A stretch of 39,898 nt of DNA, taken from the NCBI RefSeq assembly GCF_008180415.1, contig NZ_VTEI01000004.1:208780-248677 (forward strand), read 5' to 3'. How positions within the stretch are numbered: position 1 is the first letter of the stretch; every line of letters begins with the position of its first letter. The DNA is from Rossellomorea vietnamensis. Lineage in GTDB: Bacteria; Bacillota; Bacilli; Bacillales; Bacillaceae_B. This document shows positions 24,937-31,722 of this stretch, piece after piece. The position numbers and the translations under genes were made by a program. The notes below the pieces were generated by a model. The model worked only from the letters and a program-made list of their open reading frames with translations. It searched no databases and was not told the DNA's origin.

Positions 24937-25579
24937 AAAAGAACTCGAAAGCCTAAGAAAAACAATGAGAGCTGAATTCCCTGACGAATTTCAATTTAAT
25001 AATAGAATGAAGGAAAAGGTGAAAAAAGAGATAAGGAAGGATAGTGGAATGGCCCCAAAAAAGAAATCGATTTTAGGTCCTGCCTTTAGTGCAGTATTTG
25101 TGTTAGGTGCACTAGCTTTGTTTATTTTTATAGGTGGGCAAGAACTGGGGTTTATAGGAGAAAATAATGCTTCTTATAACGAGATGTTCACTTATGAACC
25201 AACAGAAGAAATTAGTGAAATAAATGAAGAATTTAAAATTCCTACTAAATTTCCGTTCGAAGTCACAGGCTCTTTCGCATCAACTCCGCCTACACAAAAC
25301 CAGAAGGGAAAAAGATATACTATAGATTTTGTTAGCAGTAATGGTCAGCAGTTAACGCTGAAAGTAACAAGTAATGAAGTAATTTATACAGACGACTTGG
25401 AGAGGGAGGAAGTAAGATCGGGTGACTTCACTGGAGAATATGTTGTTAATGAAAACAACGTACAAATCTTAACGTGGGATGATGATAATAACCATTATTC
25501 CTTAGGCTATATGTCCGAAAATCAAGAAAGCAGCCTGACGAAAGAAGATTTAATTAACGTAGCTAAGTCTGCGAAATGA
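24929..25579 (+). CDS. Membrane anti-sigma factor with DUF4367-like outer domain
   Basis: The start is probably TTG 24929 (AAGGGG 8 nt upstream); the GTG at 24920 lies on top of that site. The first ~45 residues are cytosolic and charged, presumably the sigma-binding part. Next come one membrane helix ('FSAVFVLGALALFIFI') and an outer domain of about 150 residues, with 'IPTKFPFEV', 'IDFVSSNGQQLTLKVTS' and 'ILTWDDDNNHYSLGYMS', the pattern of DUF4367-type domains found on anti-sigma factors. It overlaps the sigma gene by 8 bp. A lipoprotein at 37013 carries a similar outer domain without the membrane anchor. Confidence 0.8.
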   Translation: MDEKELESLRKTMRAEFPDEFQFNNRMKEKVKKEIRKDSGMAPKKKSILGPAFSAVFVLGALALFIFIGGQELGFIGENNASYNEMFTYEPTEEISEINEEFKIPTKFPFEVTGSFASTPPTQNQKGKRYTIDFVSSNGQQLTLKVTSNEVIYTDDLEREEVRSGDFTGEYVVNENNVQILTWDDDNNHYSLGYMSENQESSLTKEDLINVAKSAK

Positions 25580-25607
25580 AAATTAAACCAATAGGGAGAT
25601 GAGTGCA

Positions 25608-25775
25608 ATGATATGGTTGTGCGTTGGAATAATTAGTATTTCTGTACTAGTTGGCATTTTAAGAGCCTTATTTAAAACAAATAATAAAAACGATTGGGAT
25701 CGTAATGAGAGCGAGAGAGTTACTCAAGAAAAGGATAGGGCTAGAGCAAATAATTGGTTTGGTGGAGGGATGTAA
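25608..25775 (+). CDS. Small membrane protein of the ECF operon, 55 aa
   Basis: The third gene of the sigma/anti-sigma operon, starting 29 bp after the anti-sigma stop with AGGGAGATG upstream. It has an N-terminal membrane helix ('MIWLCVGIISISVLVGIL') followed by a hydrophilic, charged tail ('NDWDRNESERVTQEKDRAR') ending in 'NNWFGGGM'. I do not recognise it. Its position suggests a role in sigma control or in the envelope response the sigma factor governs. Confidence 0.65.
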   Translation: MIWLCVGIISISVLVGILRALFKTNNKNDWDRNESERVTQEKDRARANNWFGGGM

Positions 25776-25847
25776 GTTTGGGAGGTTGGATTATTTTCGT
25801 AACGGGTTCGGTTTAGAAGTAGAAAAGTGGAATTAACACTATATTTA

Positions 25848-25886
25848 GGATACTAATTCGCATATGAATTGGTATCCCCTTTTTTG
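25848..25886 (+). terminator. Terminator of the ECF sigma operon
   Basis: GGATACTAATTC / GAATTGGTATCC (one mismatch) with loop GCATAT, followed by CCTTTTTT. It lies 73 bp after the last operon gene. Confidence 0.8.
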
Positions 25887-25889
25887 CTT

Positions 25890-26230
25890 ATATATAAGGG
25901 TTTACCGATTTAAACATATGATTTAGCGAGCGAATTCGAATACAAATCAGCAAGTATCTGATAAACAACAGACACCTGCTATTTGGTATGTTAATTACAA
26001 TGTTAAATTGAAATATAAAAAGGTCAGCAGCTATCACCTCTGACCCAACAGTTTATTCAATTCCAATTAAAGCCCTCGTTAGCTTAACTTAGTTTTCGTT
26101 TAAAATATCGTTTTAAACGAGGAACAATATCTGTCTCTCAAATTAACACTCTTTCTGTTGAATTGGTTGATTAATAGTTCTGTTTTTAAAAGGGCGCGCT
26201 GAGCAATCAGCCGCTCTTTATTTACGTAAC
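25890..26230. other. Intergenic stretch without a recognisable gene
   Basis: AT-rich sequence between the ECF operon terminator and the repeat at 26231. I see an 'AGGTCAGCAG...CTCTGACC'-like inverted segment near 26022-26045 and a TCGTTTAAAATATCGTTTTAAACGA palindrome-like stretch near 26095-26119, but no supported gene. Confidence 0.5.
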
Positions 26231-26304
26231 GAAGGACAAGAGGGACAGTACCTTGTCCCTAATTATTTTTTCGTGGGATAGTTCACTGATCCTCTGTCCC
26301 GAAG
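26231..26304. repeat. Palindromic GGGACAAG-type repeat, copy 3
   Basis: GGGACAGTACCTTGTCCCT, a T-rich spacer, then a second arm GTGGGATAG...CTCTGTCCCGAAG. It abuts the open frame of the truncated gene at 26305 with no gap. Confidence 0.75.
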
Positions 26305-26472
26305 GTGGTTCTTATCAGTGCTCTTATTGCTGTTGGTTTCACTTTATTAGCTAGCCTGCTGTTTCCAACAAGTGATTTAACCTGGGCATTGATTGCCGTA
26401 ATATTTGCTTCATTCTTCTGGTCTTTTCTCGGCTCGCTGAAGACAGAGAGACGTGAATATAGTAAAAGATAA
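26305..26472 (+). pseudogene. 5'-truncated membrane protein gene
   Basis: The frame encodes two membrane spans ('LISALIAVGFTLLASLLF' and 'WALIAVIFASFFWSFLG') and a basic tail 'KTERREYSKR'. It begins in mid-protein directly at the edge of the palindromic repeat: the only start is a GTG with no ribosome site, and a stop lies 16 bp further upstream inside the repeat. This looks like the 3' part of a gene whose beginning was lost when the repeat arrived or recombined. Alternatively, it is a very small real gene. Confidence 0.55.
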
Positions 26473-26568
26473 ACTAGTAATTTGAGAAATTTATAAATTT
26501 CATGTTTTATAAAACGATTACATGGTACATAACAAATGAAAGCACTTTTAAAGGAGGAGTTAAATATT

Positions 26569-27339
26569 TTGAAGAAATCCACTAAATTTTTAGCACCGGC
26601 TTTAGCTGCAGGAATGGTTTTTGGAGCGGGAAGTGCATCAGCAAACAGTCATACCGTAACAGTAGATTCCGGAGACACATTATGGGGAATCGCTCAAAAT
26701 CACGAAGGCGTTTCCGTTGAAGATTTAAAGAACTGGAACCCTGGAGTTGATGCAAGAAGCCTATCTATCGGTAGTGAACTCGTTGTGAGCAGCAGTTCAG
26801 CGCCCGATGATTATGAAGGCGACCGTGCTAACGAAGAATTCCACACAGTACAACCAGGAGAAACTCTTATTTCCATTGCTAACCTTCACGAAGGCGTAAC
26901 ATTAGATGACTTATATAATTGGAACCCTGGAATCGACCCTTATTCACTTCAACTCGGATCAGAAGTCCGAGTGATTCCTGCTGACGACTCTACTGACGGA
27001 TCAAACGACACTAGCGAGGAAGTATTCCATTCAGTCCAGCAAGGTGAGACCCTTACTTCAATCGCTAACCTTCATAAGAATGTGACTCTGGATGAATTAT
27101 ATGATTGGAATCCAGGTATCGATCCTCGTAGCCTTCAGATTGGCTCAGAGGTAAGAGTAAGCCCAGGTAATGGTGATAGCGACAGCTCTGTTGAAAAATA
27201 TCACACAGTGCAACCAGGCGAAACGCTTATTTCTATCGCCAACCTTCATGAAGGTCTAACACTTGAAGAACTATATGATCTTAACCCTGGAATCGACCCT
27301 TATACTCTGCAAATCGGCTCAGAAGTAAAGGTTCAGTAA
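26569..27339 (+). CDS. Secreted protein with four LysM domains
   Basis: The start is TTG 26569, with AAAGGAGGAG about 8 nt upstream. The 256-residue product has a signal peptide ('KKSTKFLAPALAAGMVF', cleavage near ASA-NS) and then four LysM repeats of about 45 residues separated by Ser/Asp/Gly-rich linkers. Each repeat has the pattern HTV-GETL-IA--H--(T/S)-(E/D)(D/E)L--WNPG(I/V)D---L-IGSEV. LysM domains bind N-acetylglucosamine in peptidoglycan or chitin. There is no catalytic domain, so the role is probably cell-wall binding. Repeats 2-4 are more like each other than like repeat 1. Two AT-rich palindromes (near 26487 and 26504) precede the gene. Confidence 0.9.
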   Translation: MKKSTKFLAPALAAGMVFGAGSASANSHTVTVDSGDTLWGIAQNHEGVSVEDLKNWNPGVDARSLSIGSELVVSSSSAPDDYEGDRANEEFHTVQPGETLISIANLHEGVTLDDLYNWNPGIDPYSLQLGSEVRVIPADDSTDGSNDTSEEVFHSVQQGETLTSIANLHKNVTLDELYDWNPGIDPRSLQIGSEVRVSPGNGDSDSSVEKYHTVQPGETLISIANLHEGLTLEELYDLNPGIDPYTLQIGSEVKVQ

Positions 27340-27348
27340 TTATATACC

Positions 27349-27384
27349 AAAACGGCGTGCTGATGATTAGCGCGCCGTTTTTTA
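27349..27384 (+). terminator. Terminator of the LysM gene
   Basis: AAAACGGCG(T)GC / GC(G)CGCCGTTTT with a short loop, followed by TTTTTT, 10 nt after the stop codon. Confidence 0.85.
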
Positions 27385-27436
27385 TTGAGACTTTGTTAGA
27401 TTGGGCCTCATCATTTGCGATATTAAAAACTAGGAA

Positions 27437-27497
27437 AAGAGGGACAGGTACCTTGTCCCTGATTAATTTTTTTCTGGGACAGTTCACCTGTCCTTCC
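27437..27497. repeat. Palindromic GGGACAAG-type repeat, copy 4
   Basis: GAGGGACAGGTACCTTGTCCCT, a T-rich spacer, then GGGACAG-TTCAC-CTGTCC. This is the closest relative of copy 2 (23761); identity continues through the following leader and MazG-like gene. Confidence 0.8.
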
Positions 27498-27581
27498 GAA
27501 GACAGTGAAATACATACATTTTAACCAAGTGATAGCTTGTGGAAGAAAGAAAAATGCCACTAGAAAGTAGGAAGATAAACC

Positions 27582-27887
27582 ATGCAAAACCTCAAAAAAG
27601 AAATCCTGAAATTCAGAGACGACCGCGGCTGGAATCACAACCACCGGGAAAAGGACCTCGCGATATCCATCGTCCTTGAAGCAAGTGAACTGCTGGAGAA
27701 CTTTCAATGGAAAACGAGTAAAGAGGCTGCTGCGGATACCAGGCAGAATATCAAGGAAGAAATGGCCGATGTGCTGATTTATTTAGTACAGCTGGCTGAC
27801 TCACTGGATGTGGATTTAGAGGATGAAGTGTATAAGAAGCTTGAAAAGAACAATCTTAAGTATCCTGTAAAGGCAGAAAATCGATAG
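27582..27887 (+). CDS. MazG-like nucleotide pyrophosphohydrolase, copy C
   Basis: A 101-residue protein with the same catalytic pattern as copies A and B ('EASELLENFQW', 'KEEMADVLIYL'). It is a mosaic: its upstream 145 bp, including the palindromic repeat, match copy B, while its last residues 'AENR' and all downstream sequence to about 28670 match copy A. Few substitutions separate the three proteins (for example LKKEILKFRDDRGWNHNHRE here), so the duplications are recent or kept similar by gene conversion. Confidence 0.87.
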   Translation: MQNLKKEILKFRDDRGWNHNHREKDLAISIVLEASELLENFQWKTSKEAAADTRQNIKEEMADVLIYLVQLADSLDVDLEDEVYKKLEKNNLKYPVKAENR

Positions 27888-27963
27888 AAACGAAGTCTGT
27901 CCAGCGAGCTCTATAGAAAGAAGATGTGGCATTATAAACAGATGAACAATTCAACTAGATAAC

Positions 27964-27994
27964 AAAAAGCTTGGTATGTTTTCCAAGCTTTTTA
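27964..27994. terminator. Bidirectional terminator, copy C segment
   Basis: AAAAAGCTTGG...CCAAGCTTTTT, the counterpart of the structure at 21287, between convergent genes. Confidence 0.8.
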
Positions 27995-28002
27995 CCTTTC
28001 AT

Positions 28003-28200
28003 CTAGTTATCCTTACCTTTTTTAAATTCCTCATACTCTCCCCAAACTAAATAAATTATCCCTGCAATTAGCGAGAGTAAGCTAGCGTTACTAAGCGTGT
28101 CTCCAACATCAGCTTGCCACATGGCTTCACTAATATATTTAATTGAGATTAACACGGTTGATATGGCGAAAAAGGATATCCCCGCACTTCGTCTGCCCAT
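28003..28200 (-). CDS. Small two-segment membrane protein, copy C
   Basis: A 65-residue paralogue of the 21331 gene with the same two hydrophobic stretches and the same charged tail ('GEYEEFKKGKDN'). Substitutions are conservative, suggesting both copies still encode protein. It lies 31 bp downstream of the intact 28232 gene on the same strand, so the pair probably forms an operon. Function unknown. Confidence 0.65.
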   Translation of the reverse strand: MGRRSAGISFFAISTVLISIKYISEAMWQADVGDTLSNASLLSLIAGIIYLVWGEYEEFKKGKDN

Positions 28201-28231
28201 ATGTAATCACTCTCCCAAGATCTTTTTATAA

Positions 28232-28612
28232 TCACGGTTGATCCTCAATATCCATTAAAGCTTTCATTTCTTCGTCAGGTATCTCTTTCACATTCAGGAC
28301 ATGCAGCTTTTTTGTGCCTGGTGAAGTTTCGATTAATATATTTTTATCTTCGTATTTTAATAGGGTAAACTGTTTAATTTCAGACGGGGAATCCCCACTA
28401 TCTTTTATTAGTTGGAATTCTTCTTCCGTAAAGTTCCCTTGGTACTCTTCATAAACAATCTCTTGAGCTTCATTAAAGTCATCAGCAAACGCAAAATGCT
28501 GGTATAGCTCAAGCGAGTCCTTGGGAGTATAAAATACTTCATAATACGTTATGGCAAGGGGGATTAACATAACCAGGAAAATTAATAATGTTCTTTCTTT
28601 CGTTAAATTCAT
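28232..28612 (-). CDS. Membrane-anchored protein of unknown function, 126 aa
   Basis: There is one N-terminal membrane helix ('TLLIFLVMLIPLAITYYEV', residues 8-26). It is followed by an acidic outer domain of about 100 residues ('EYQGNFTEEEFQLIKDSGD', 'ETSPGTKKLHVLNVKEIP') that I do not recognise. AGGGAGGGATTA-type sequence precedes the ATG. The 21560 copy is nearly identical but frameshifted. With the 28003 gene it forms a two-gene unit duplicated alongside MazG-like genes. Confidence 0.65.
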   Translation of the reverse strand: MNLTKERTLLIFLVMLIPLAITYYEVFYTPKDSLELYQHFAFADDFNEAQEIVYEEYQGNFTEEEFQLIKDSGDSPSEIKQFTLLKYEDKNILIETSPGTKKLHVLNVKEIPDEEMKALMDIEDQP

Positions 28613-29102
28613 ATAATCCCTCCCAATGTCTCCTTTTATCTTAGGCTTAGTCAGATGACTATGTAAAGAGAATAGGGAAATATCGGTGCCTGACCCTCGG
28701 CGTGCAACTTATAACGTCATGCCGGTAAATCTCTTTAGTGGTTGAATACAGCCAAGAGATTTTACCACTCTTGCGATCGTTTCACCACTTTACGCCAAGG
28801 AATTAACAAGGCTGCGCCAACACATTTACAGATAGAAGTATGTCAACGGTTTTGAAGTGAAAAAGCCTAATTCTCCTTATCTTATCGAGGAATTAGGCAT
28901 AGGTTTTCTTGGGCTTTACTAATTATGATTTAGTATTTTCAATTGAATAGTATCGTTCGTTGTACTGTGCAGCAATTTGTTCTGGTGTTCCTCGTATTTT
29001 TCATTCAGTATGCAGGGGGCCATTATTGATACAAGGGAATACGACGGGCTCTTTGTGCTACCGCTATTTCGGTAGCTGACCAAGCATGATAATACATATT
29101 CT
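28613..29102. other. Gene-poor stretch with a hairpin and a gene fragment
   Basis: No intact gene. A minus-strand terminator-like hairpin GCCTAATTC...GAATTAGGC followed by TTTTT lies at 28863-28899. Just upstream of it on the minus strand, 28923-29000 reads 'KIRGTPEQIAAQYNERYYS' before a stop, but an in-frame TGA precedes it, so it is the tail of a lost gene. A 'GGTGCCTGACCCTCGGCGTGC' segment near 28685 resembles part of the terminator at 7062. A GCTACCG/CGGTAGC hairpin lies at 29058-29077. Confidence 0.5.
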
Positions 29103-29591
29103 TTAATTAATTTGATTATCTAATTTCCTTACAACCCCAATTACCGTTCTTGTTAATAGTGATTTAAAAATTAGACCCAAAAAAGTATGATACCATTTCC
29201 ATTTTCTGCTCCATTCAATTAAATTCGTATTTTTCTCTGCCCAAAGTTCAATTAAAAAAGGTGGTATAGTAATGAAAATGAGTTTATAGATAATTAAGGG
29301 AATTTTATCCTTTTGTGTCATCTGATTATACAGAATGGTGAAAGTTGGATATAGAAAGAAATCAAACAGTATATGAGTGTCAAATGATTTCGAAAATAAA
29401 CGTCCTGGATACTTCACTATTTTATGTTTTGATAATATATTATCAATTAAACCGTTGGTAGCGGCATTAAACAAATACACGATTATCCAATCTTTTACTG
29501 GAGGCTTTCTGATAAGTAGAGGAATGAGTATCACTAAATTTATAATTAGTGTAATTTGTAAGAGTTTCTTCTGAGTTTTATTTTGCTTCAC
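29103..29591 (-). CDS. Integral membrane protein of the CBO0543 type
   Basis: About 162 residues with four to five membrane spans. The central block 'NAATNGLIDNILSKHKIVKY' and 'SKSFDTHILFDFFLYPTF' is characteristic, as I recall, of the Bacillus CBO0543 membrane protein family, whose function is unknown. The start is probably GTG 29591, because AAAGG (overlapping the ATG at 29600) is then 9 nt upstream; the ATG would leave no spacing. It is a single gene on the minus strand, bounded by a repeat at 29679 and gene remnants. Confidence 0.7.
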   Translation of the reverse strand: MKQNKTQKKLLQITLIINLVILIPLLIRKPPVKDWIIVYLFNAATNGLIDNILSKHKIVKYPGRLFSKSFDTHILFDFFLYPTFTILYNQMTQKDKIPLIIYKLIFITIPPFLIELWAEKNTNLIEWSRKWKWYHTFLGLIFKSLLTRTVIGVVRKLDNQIN

Positions 29592-29678
29592 AACAAACAT
29601 CCTTTTATGATTAAAGTTCTTGTTAGGATGCTCATTCTTATAGTAAATTATGAATTCATAGGTCTCCGTTATGTCATT

Positions 29679-29745
29679 AGGGACAAGAGGTACCTTGTCC
29701 CTAATTATTTTTTCCTGGGACAGTTCATTGTCCCTTTGTCTCGGG
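29679..29745. repeat. Palindromic GGGACAAG-type repeat, copy 5
   Basis: AGGGACAAGAGGTACCTTGTCCCT, then a T-rich spacer, then GGGACAG-TTCATTG-TCCC and TCTCGGG. The right edge is the exact point where recognisable tag coding sequence begins. Confidence 0.8.
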
Positions 29746-29842
29746 TTTCAAATTTGTTGATCCTGTTATGATATACTCCTTTATGCAAGCGATTGGCATG
29801 GTGGATGACCATGTGACATGCTATCCGTACCACACTTTTAAC
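29744..29842 (+). pseudogene. tag: 3' fragment of DNA-3-methyladenine glycosylase I
   Basis: The frame reads 'GFKFVDPVMIYSFMQAIGMV' followed by 'DDHVTCYPYH'. This is the C-terminal signature of Tag, the base-excision glycosylase that removes 3-methyladenine (family pattern GF-FVGP--IYSFMQA-GMVNDH, ending in a Cys/His zinc-binding tail). Everything before it is missing and is replaced by the palindromic repeat at 29679. The frame then runs into the next gene without a proper stop. This is a truncated gene, presumably non-functional. Confidence 0.8.
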
Positions 29843-29862
29843 AAGGAAAGGAAGATGGAAAA

Positions 29863-30177
29863 ATGGATTTTAACAACGCAGTTAATCGTTCGTTACGCAT
29901 TAGAAAAGCCTACCACCAGCTTGAGGAAAAATATCATGGCTCAGAATGGGGAGTAGAGGAAGATGCCCTTGCATTTCTTACCGATGCAGCACTTGTTGGA
30001 AGATTAGCAATGGCTCACCAAGAAAGATGGCCGACAGGGACTGATCCAGAATTGGACTTAGAGCATAAGATCGCGGAGTCTTTTTGGTGGCTGATGGTTT
30101 TGGCCGAGCGAATGGGCATTGACAGTGAACAAGCAATGGAGAAGTTTTTAAAGAAAAAAGAAGAACAATTCTTGTAA
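29863..30177 (+). CDS. MazG-like family protein, divergent type
   Basis: A 104-residue helical protein with 'GVEEDALAFLTDAALVGRLA' and 'HKIAESFWWLMVLAERMGID'. This is the layout of MazG-like proteins in Bacillus, in which metal-binding Glu/Asp residues lie on two adjacent helices. It is clearly different from the triplicated copies A-C. The start follows AAGGAAAGGAAG. It overlaps the decayed end of the tag fragment. It is likely a nucleotide pyrophosphohydrolase or house-cleaning protein; the substrate is unknown. Confidence 0.7.
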   Translation: MDFNNAVNRSLRIRKAYHQLEEKYHGSEWGVEEDALAFLTDAALVGRLAMAHQERWPTGTDPELDLEHKIAESFWWLMVLAERMGIDSEQAMEKFLKKKEEQFL

Positions 30178-30198
30178 AGCGAAGTGGTAGGATTTCAC

Positions 30199-30372
30199 AT
30201 GACCATTAACCGGCATTCTGAAATCATTTATCGCTTATTGGATAGAAAAGTGTTTACTGCTAAGAAATTGGCCGAGCATTTTAAAGTTTCCACAATAATG
30301 ATCTATAGAGATGTGGATGTGGAATCCCTATCTATGCTAATAAGGGCAGAGGCGGAGGGATTTCTCTATTAG
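30199..30372 (+). pseudogene. N-terminal remnant of a YafY/DeoR-type HTH regulator
   Basis: From ATG 30199 the frame reads 'NRHSEIIYRLLDRKVFTAKK' and 'LAEHFKVSTIMIYRDVD', the classic N-terminal winged-helix of YafY-like regulators (normally followed by a WYL domain). After 'RDVDVESLSM' the sequence degenerates ('LIRAEAEGFLY') and stops, where intact relatives read roughly LS-AGIP-Y---G-GGG. The large C-terminal effector domain is absent. It is a truncated, frameshifted gene. Confidence 0.7.
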
Positions 30373-30431
30373 AGGGGTACAATTAGTGCAATTTGTGGGA
30401 AACCTATGCCCTAATTCCTCGTTAAAGATAG

Positions 30432-30635
30432 GGAGGATCAGGCTTTTTTACTCCAAGACCGTGGACATTCTTCTATGGTAAATGTATTGGCGAAGCCTGG
30501 TATATCCTTTGGCGCAAAGTGGTACAAAAGAAAACCGTATCAGCAATAATAACTCTTCTTGTGGTTTTTCCTATTATATCAGCTGCCATCATCTCAGTTT
30601 TGCTTAGTTTTTCCACAGCAGATTTCACTAAATGA
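30432..30635 (+). pseudogene. 5'-truncated membrane protein remnant
   Basis: An open frame following a TAG codon reads 'GKCIGEAWYILWRKVVQKK' and then a membrane helix 'SAIITLLVVFPIISAAII', ending 'STADFTK'. It has good coding character but no ATG, GTG or TTG start in the first part, so it is likely the end of a lost membrane-protein gene. Family not recognised. Confidence 0.45.
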
Positions 30636-30663
30636 ACTTGCTCACACAGAAGCAATGAAAATA

Positions 30664-30729
30664 AGTCGTGCGCCTGGACCTGGAGGGGAAATCCATTACT
30701 TTTAAATAGCCACAATCTATGCGAAGACA
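30664..30729. repeat. Dispersed 'CCTGGAG-GGAAATCCA' repeat, copy 1
   Basis: GCGCCTGGACCTGGAGGGGAAATCCATTACTTT-type sequence matches 39648-39715 with interruptions. Sequences of this kind are common between genes in Bacillus. Confidence 0.45.
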
Positions 30730-30810
30730 GCCTTTAAGTTCCAATCAGCTGAAGAGTTTTCATAATTTTTAAGAGAACTGAATTTACTAACGGCTTTGCA
30801 GCATGCTTGA
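30730..30810 (+). pseudogene. 3' relic of a paralogue of the 20511 gene
   Basis: The frame reads 'AFKFQSAEEFS', an in-frame TAA, then 'FLRELNLLTAL'. It aligns directly with 'YKFQSAEELSLFLREFNLLI' at the end of the 20511 gene. The stop and the lack of any 5' part make this a relic. Confidence 0.7.
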
Positions 30811-30845
30811 TTTTAAGCCGGCAGGAATGTATTCACTCCTGCTGA

Positions 30846-30875
30846 TTGACATATCGAAAAAACTCGATATATAAT
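30846..30875 (+). promoter_or_regulatory. ArsR-gene promoter with 7-6-7 palindromic operator
   Basis: Perfect TTGACA (30846-30851) and TATAAT (30870-30875) are 18 bp apart. The spacer is filled by the inverted repeat ATATCGA-AAAAAC-TCGATAT (30851-30870). Repressor bound there would block polymerase directly. The ATG at 30883 is at the expected transcription start, with no ribosome binding site before it. Confidence 0.8.
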
Positions 30876-30882
30876 ATGGACT

Positions 30883-31197
30883 ATGGAACCAATCGATGTA
30901 TTCAAAGCGTTATCCAATCAAACCAGACTAAATATCTTAAAGTGGCTGAAGGAACCGGAGAAGCACTTTCCTAAGCAAGGCGCCCACCTTCCCAGGGAGG
31001 TAAGTTATAAAGGGGGAGTGTGCGTAGGGGATATTCAAGAAAAAGCGGCAGCTTCTCAATCTACGGTCTCTCACTACTTAACCATGATGCAGAAAGCGGG
31101 GCTTCTTGAATCGGTCCGTTACGGCCAGTGGACGTATTATCGAAGGAATGAAGAAGCCATTCGCCAGTTTGCTGAATATCTTGGAACAGAAATCTGA
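30883..31197 (+). CDS. ArsR-family winged-helix repressor
   Basis: A 104-residue regulator with the ArsR fold: 'VFKALSNQTRLNILKWL' (helices 1-2) and recognition helices 'ASQSTVSHYLTMMQKAGLLE', then the wing 'VRYGQWTYYRRNE'. An insertion of about 20 residues ('GAHLPREVSYKGGVCVGDI') with one cysteine lies between helices 2 and 3. No classic metal-binding CxC is seen, so the ligand is unknown. It has a palindromic operator in its own promoter, and a near-identical palindrome precedes the downstream DMT pair. It probably represses both until an inducer binds. The mRNA appears leaderless. Confidence 0.88.
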   Translation: MEPIDVFKALSNQTRLNILKWLKEPEKHFPKQGAHLPREVSYKGGVCVGDIQEKAAASQSTVSHYLTMMQKAGLLESVRYGQWTYYRRNEEAIRQFAEYLGTEI

Positions 31198-31220
31198 GAT
31201 GGTGGATTTCTGTTTTTTTT
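31186..31220 (+). terminator. Terminator of the ArsR gene
   Basis: ACAGAAATC / GATTTCTGT with a 10-nt loop, followed by TTTTTTTT; the 5' arm includes the last codons of the gene. It separates the repressor transcript from the transporter pair. Confidence 0.8.
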
Positions 31221-31228
31221 ACGTTAAT

Positions 31229-31248
31229 ATATCGATTTTTCTAGATAT
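31229..31248 (+). promoter_or_regulatory. Second ArsR-type operator, before the DMT pair
   Basis: ATATCGA-TTTTTC-TAGATAT repeats the 7-6-7 geometry of the operator at 30851 with one mismatch between the arms. It lies 33 bp before the first DMT gene. Confidence 0.65.
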
Positions 31249-31281
31249 TTAAAAATAAAGAAATCAGGAGGGATTTATTCC

Positions 31282-31710
31282 ATGCGTTACATTTCATATA
31301 TATTAGCACTGCTAGCAGGCGCAGCGCTTAGTTTTGAAGGAGCGATTTACGGTGAGCTCGGGAAGTCGATCGGAAAGCTCGAAACCAGTTTTTATAATTT
31401 CTTTGTGGGCTCCATCATTCTCGGTTTGTTATGGCTGTTCTTTGGGAAGGGTAAGCTTTCTCATGCTGCCGAAGCCCCTAAATGGACGATGCTTGGCGGT
31501 GTCCTTGGGGTTATCTATTTAACTTCCATAGTGATTAGTGTTCCGTTTGTTGGCGTCGGGATCACGATGGTGGCCGTCATTATCGGCCAGTTGGTCATGA
31601 GCATGGTGGTAGAACATTACGGCTGGCTTGGAAGTAAGAAATATCGAATCAATAAAGAAAAAATATTTGCGGTGGTTTCGATGATTATTGCACTTGTTTT
31701 AGTTTACTAG
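31282..31710 (+). CDS. DMT-family (YdcZ/DUF606-type) transporter subunit 1
   Basis: A 142-residue membrane protein with about five helices, typical of the half-size YdcZ/DUF606 branch of the drug/metabolite transporter superfamily ('LALLAGAALSFEGAIYGELG', 'LETSFYNFFVGSIILGL', 'GITMVAVIIGQLVMSMVVEH'). CAGGAGGG precedes the ATG. It is adjacent to a second homologous half gene; the two probably form a heterodimer. The shared operator suggests control by the upstream ArsR protein, so it may export or import the compound sensed by that repressor. Substrate unknown. Confidence 0.82.
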   Translation: MRYISYILALLAGAALSFEGAIYGELGKSIGKLETSFYNFFVGSIILGLLWLFFGKGKLSHAAEAPKWTMLGGVLGVIYLTSIVISVPFVGVGITMVAVIIGQLVMSMVVEHYGWLGSKKYRINKEKIFAVVSMIIALVLVY

Positions 31711-31722
31711 GAGGTATGAAAA

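Noticed and set aside
8050..29745. The spaced palindromic repeats as a CRISPR array
   Set aside because: Copies are kilobases apart, contain internal spacers of the same sequence and are not regularly spaced; no cas genes are seen.
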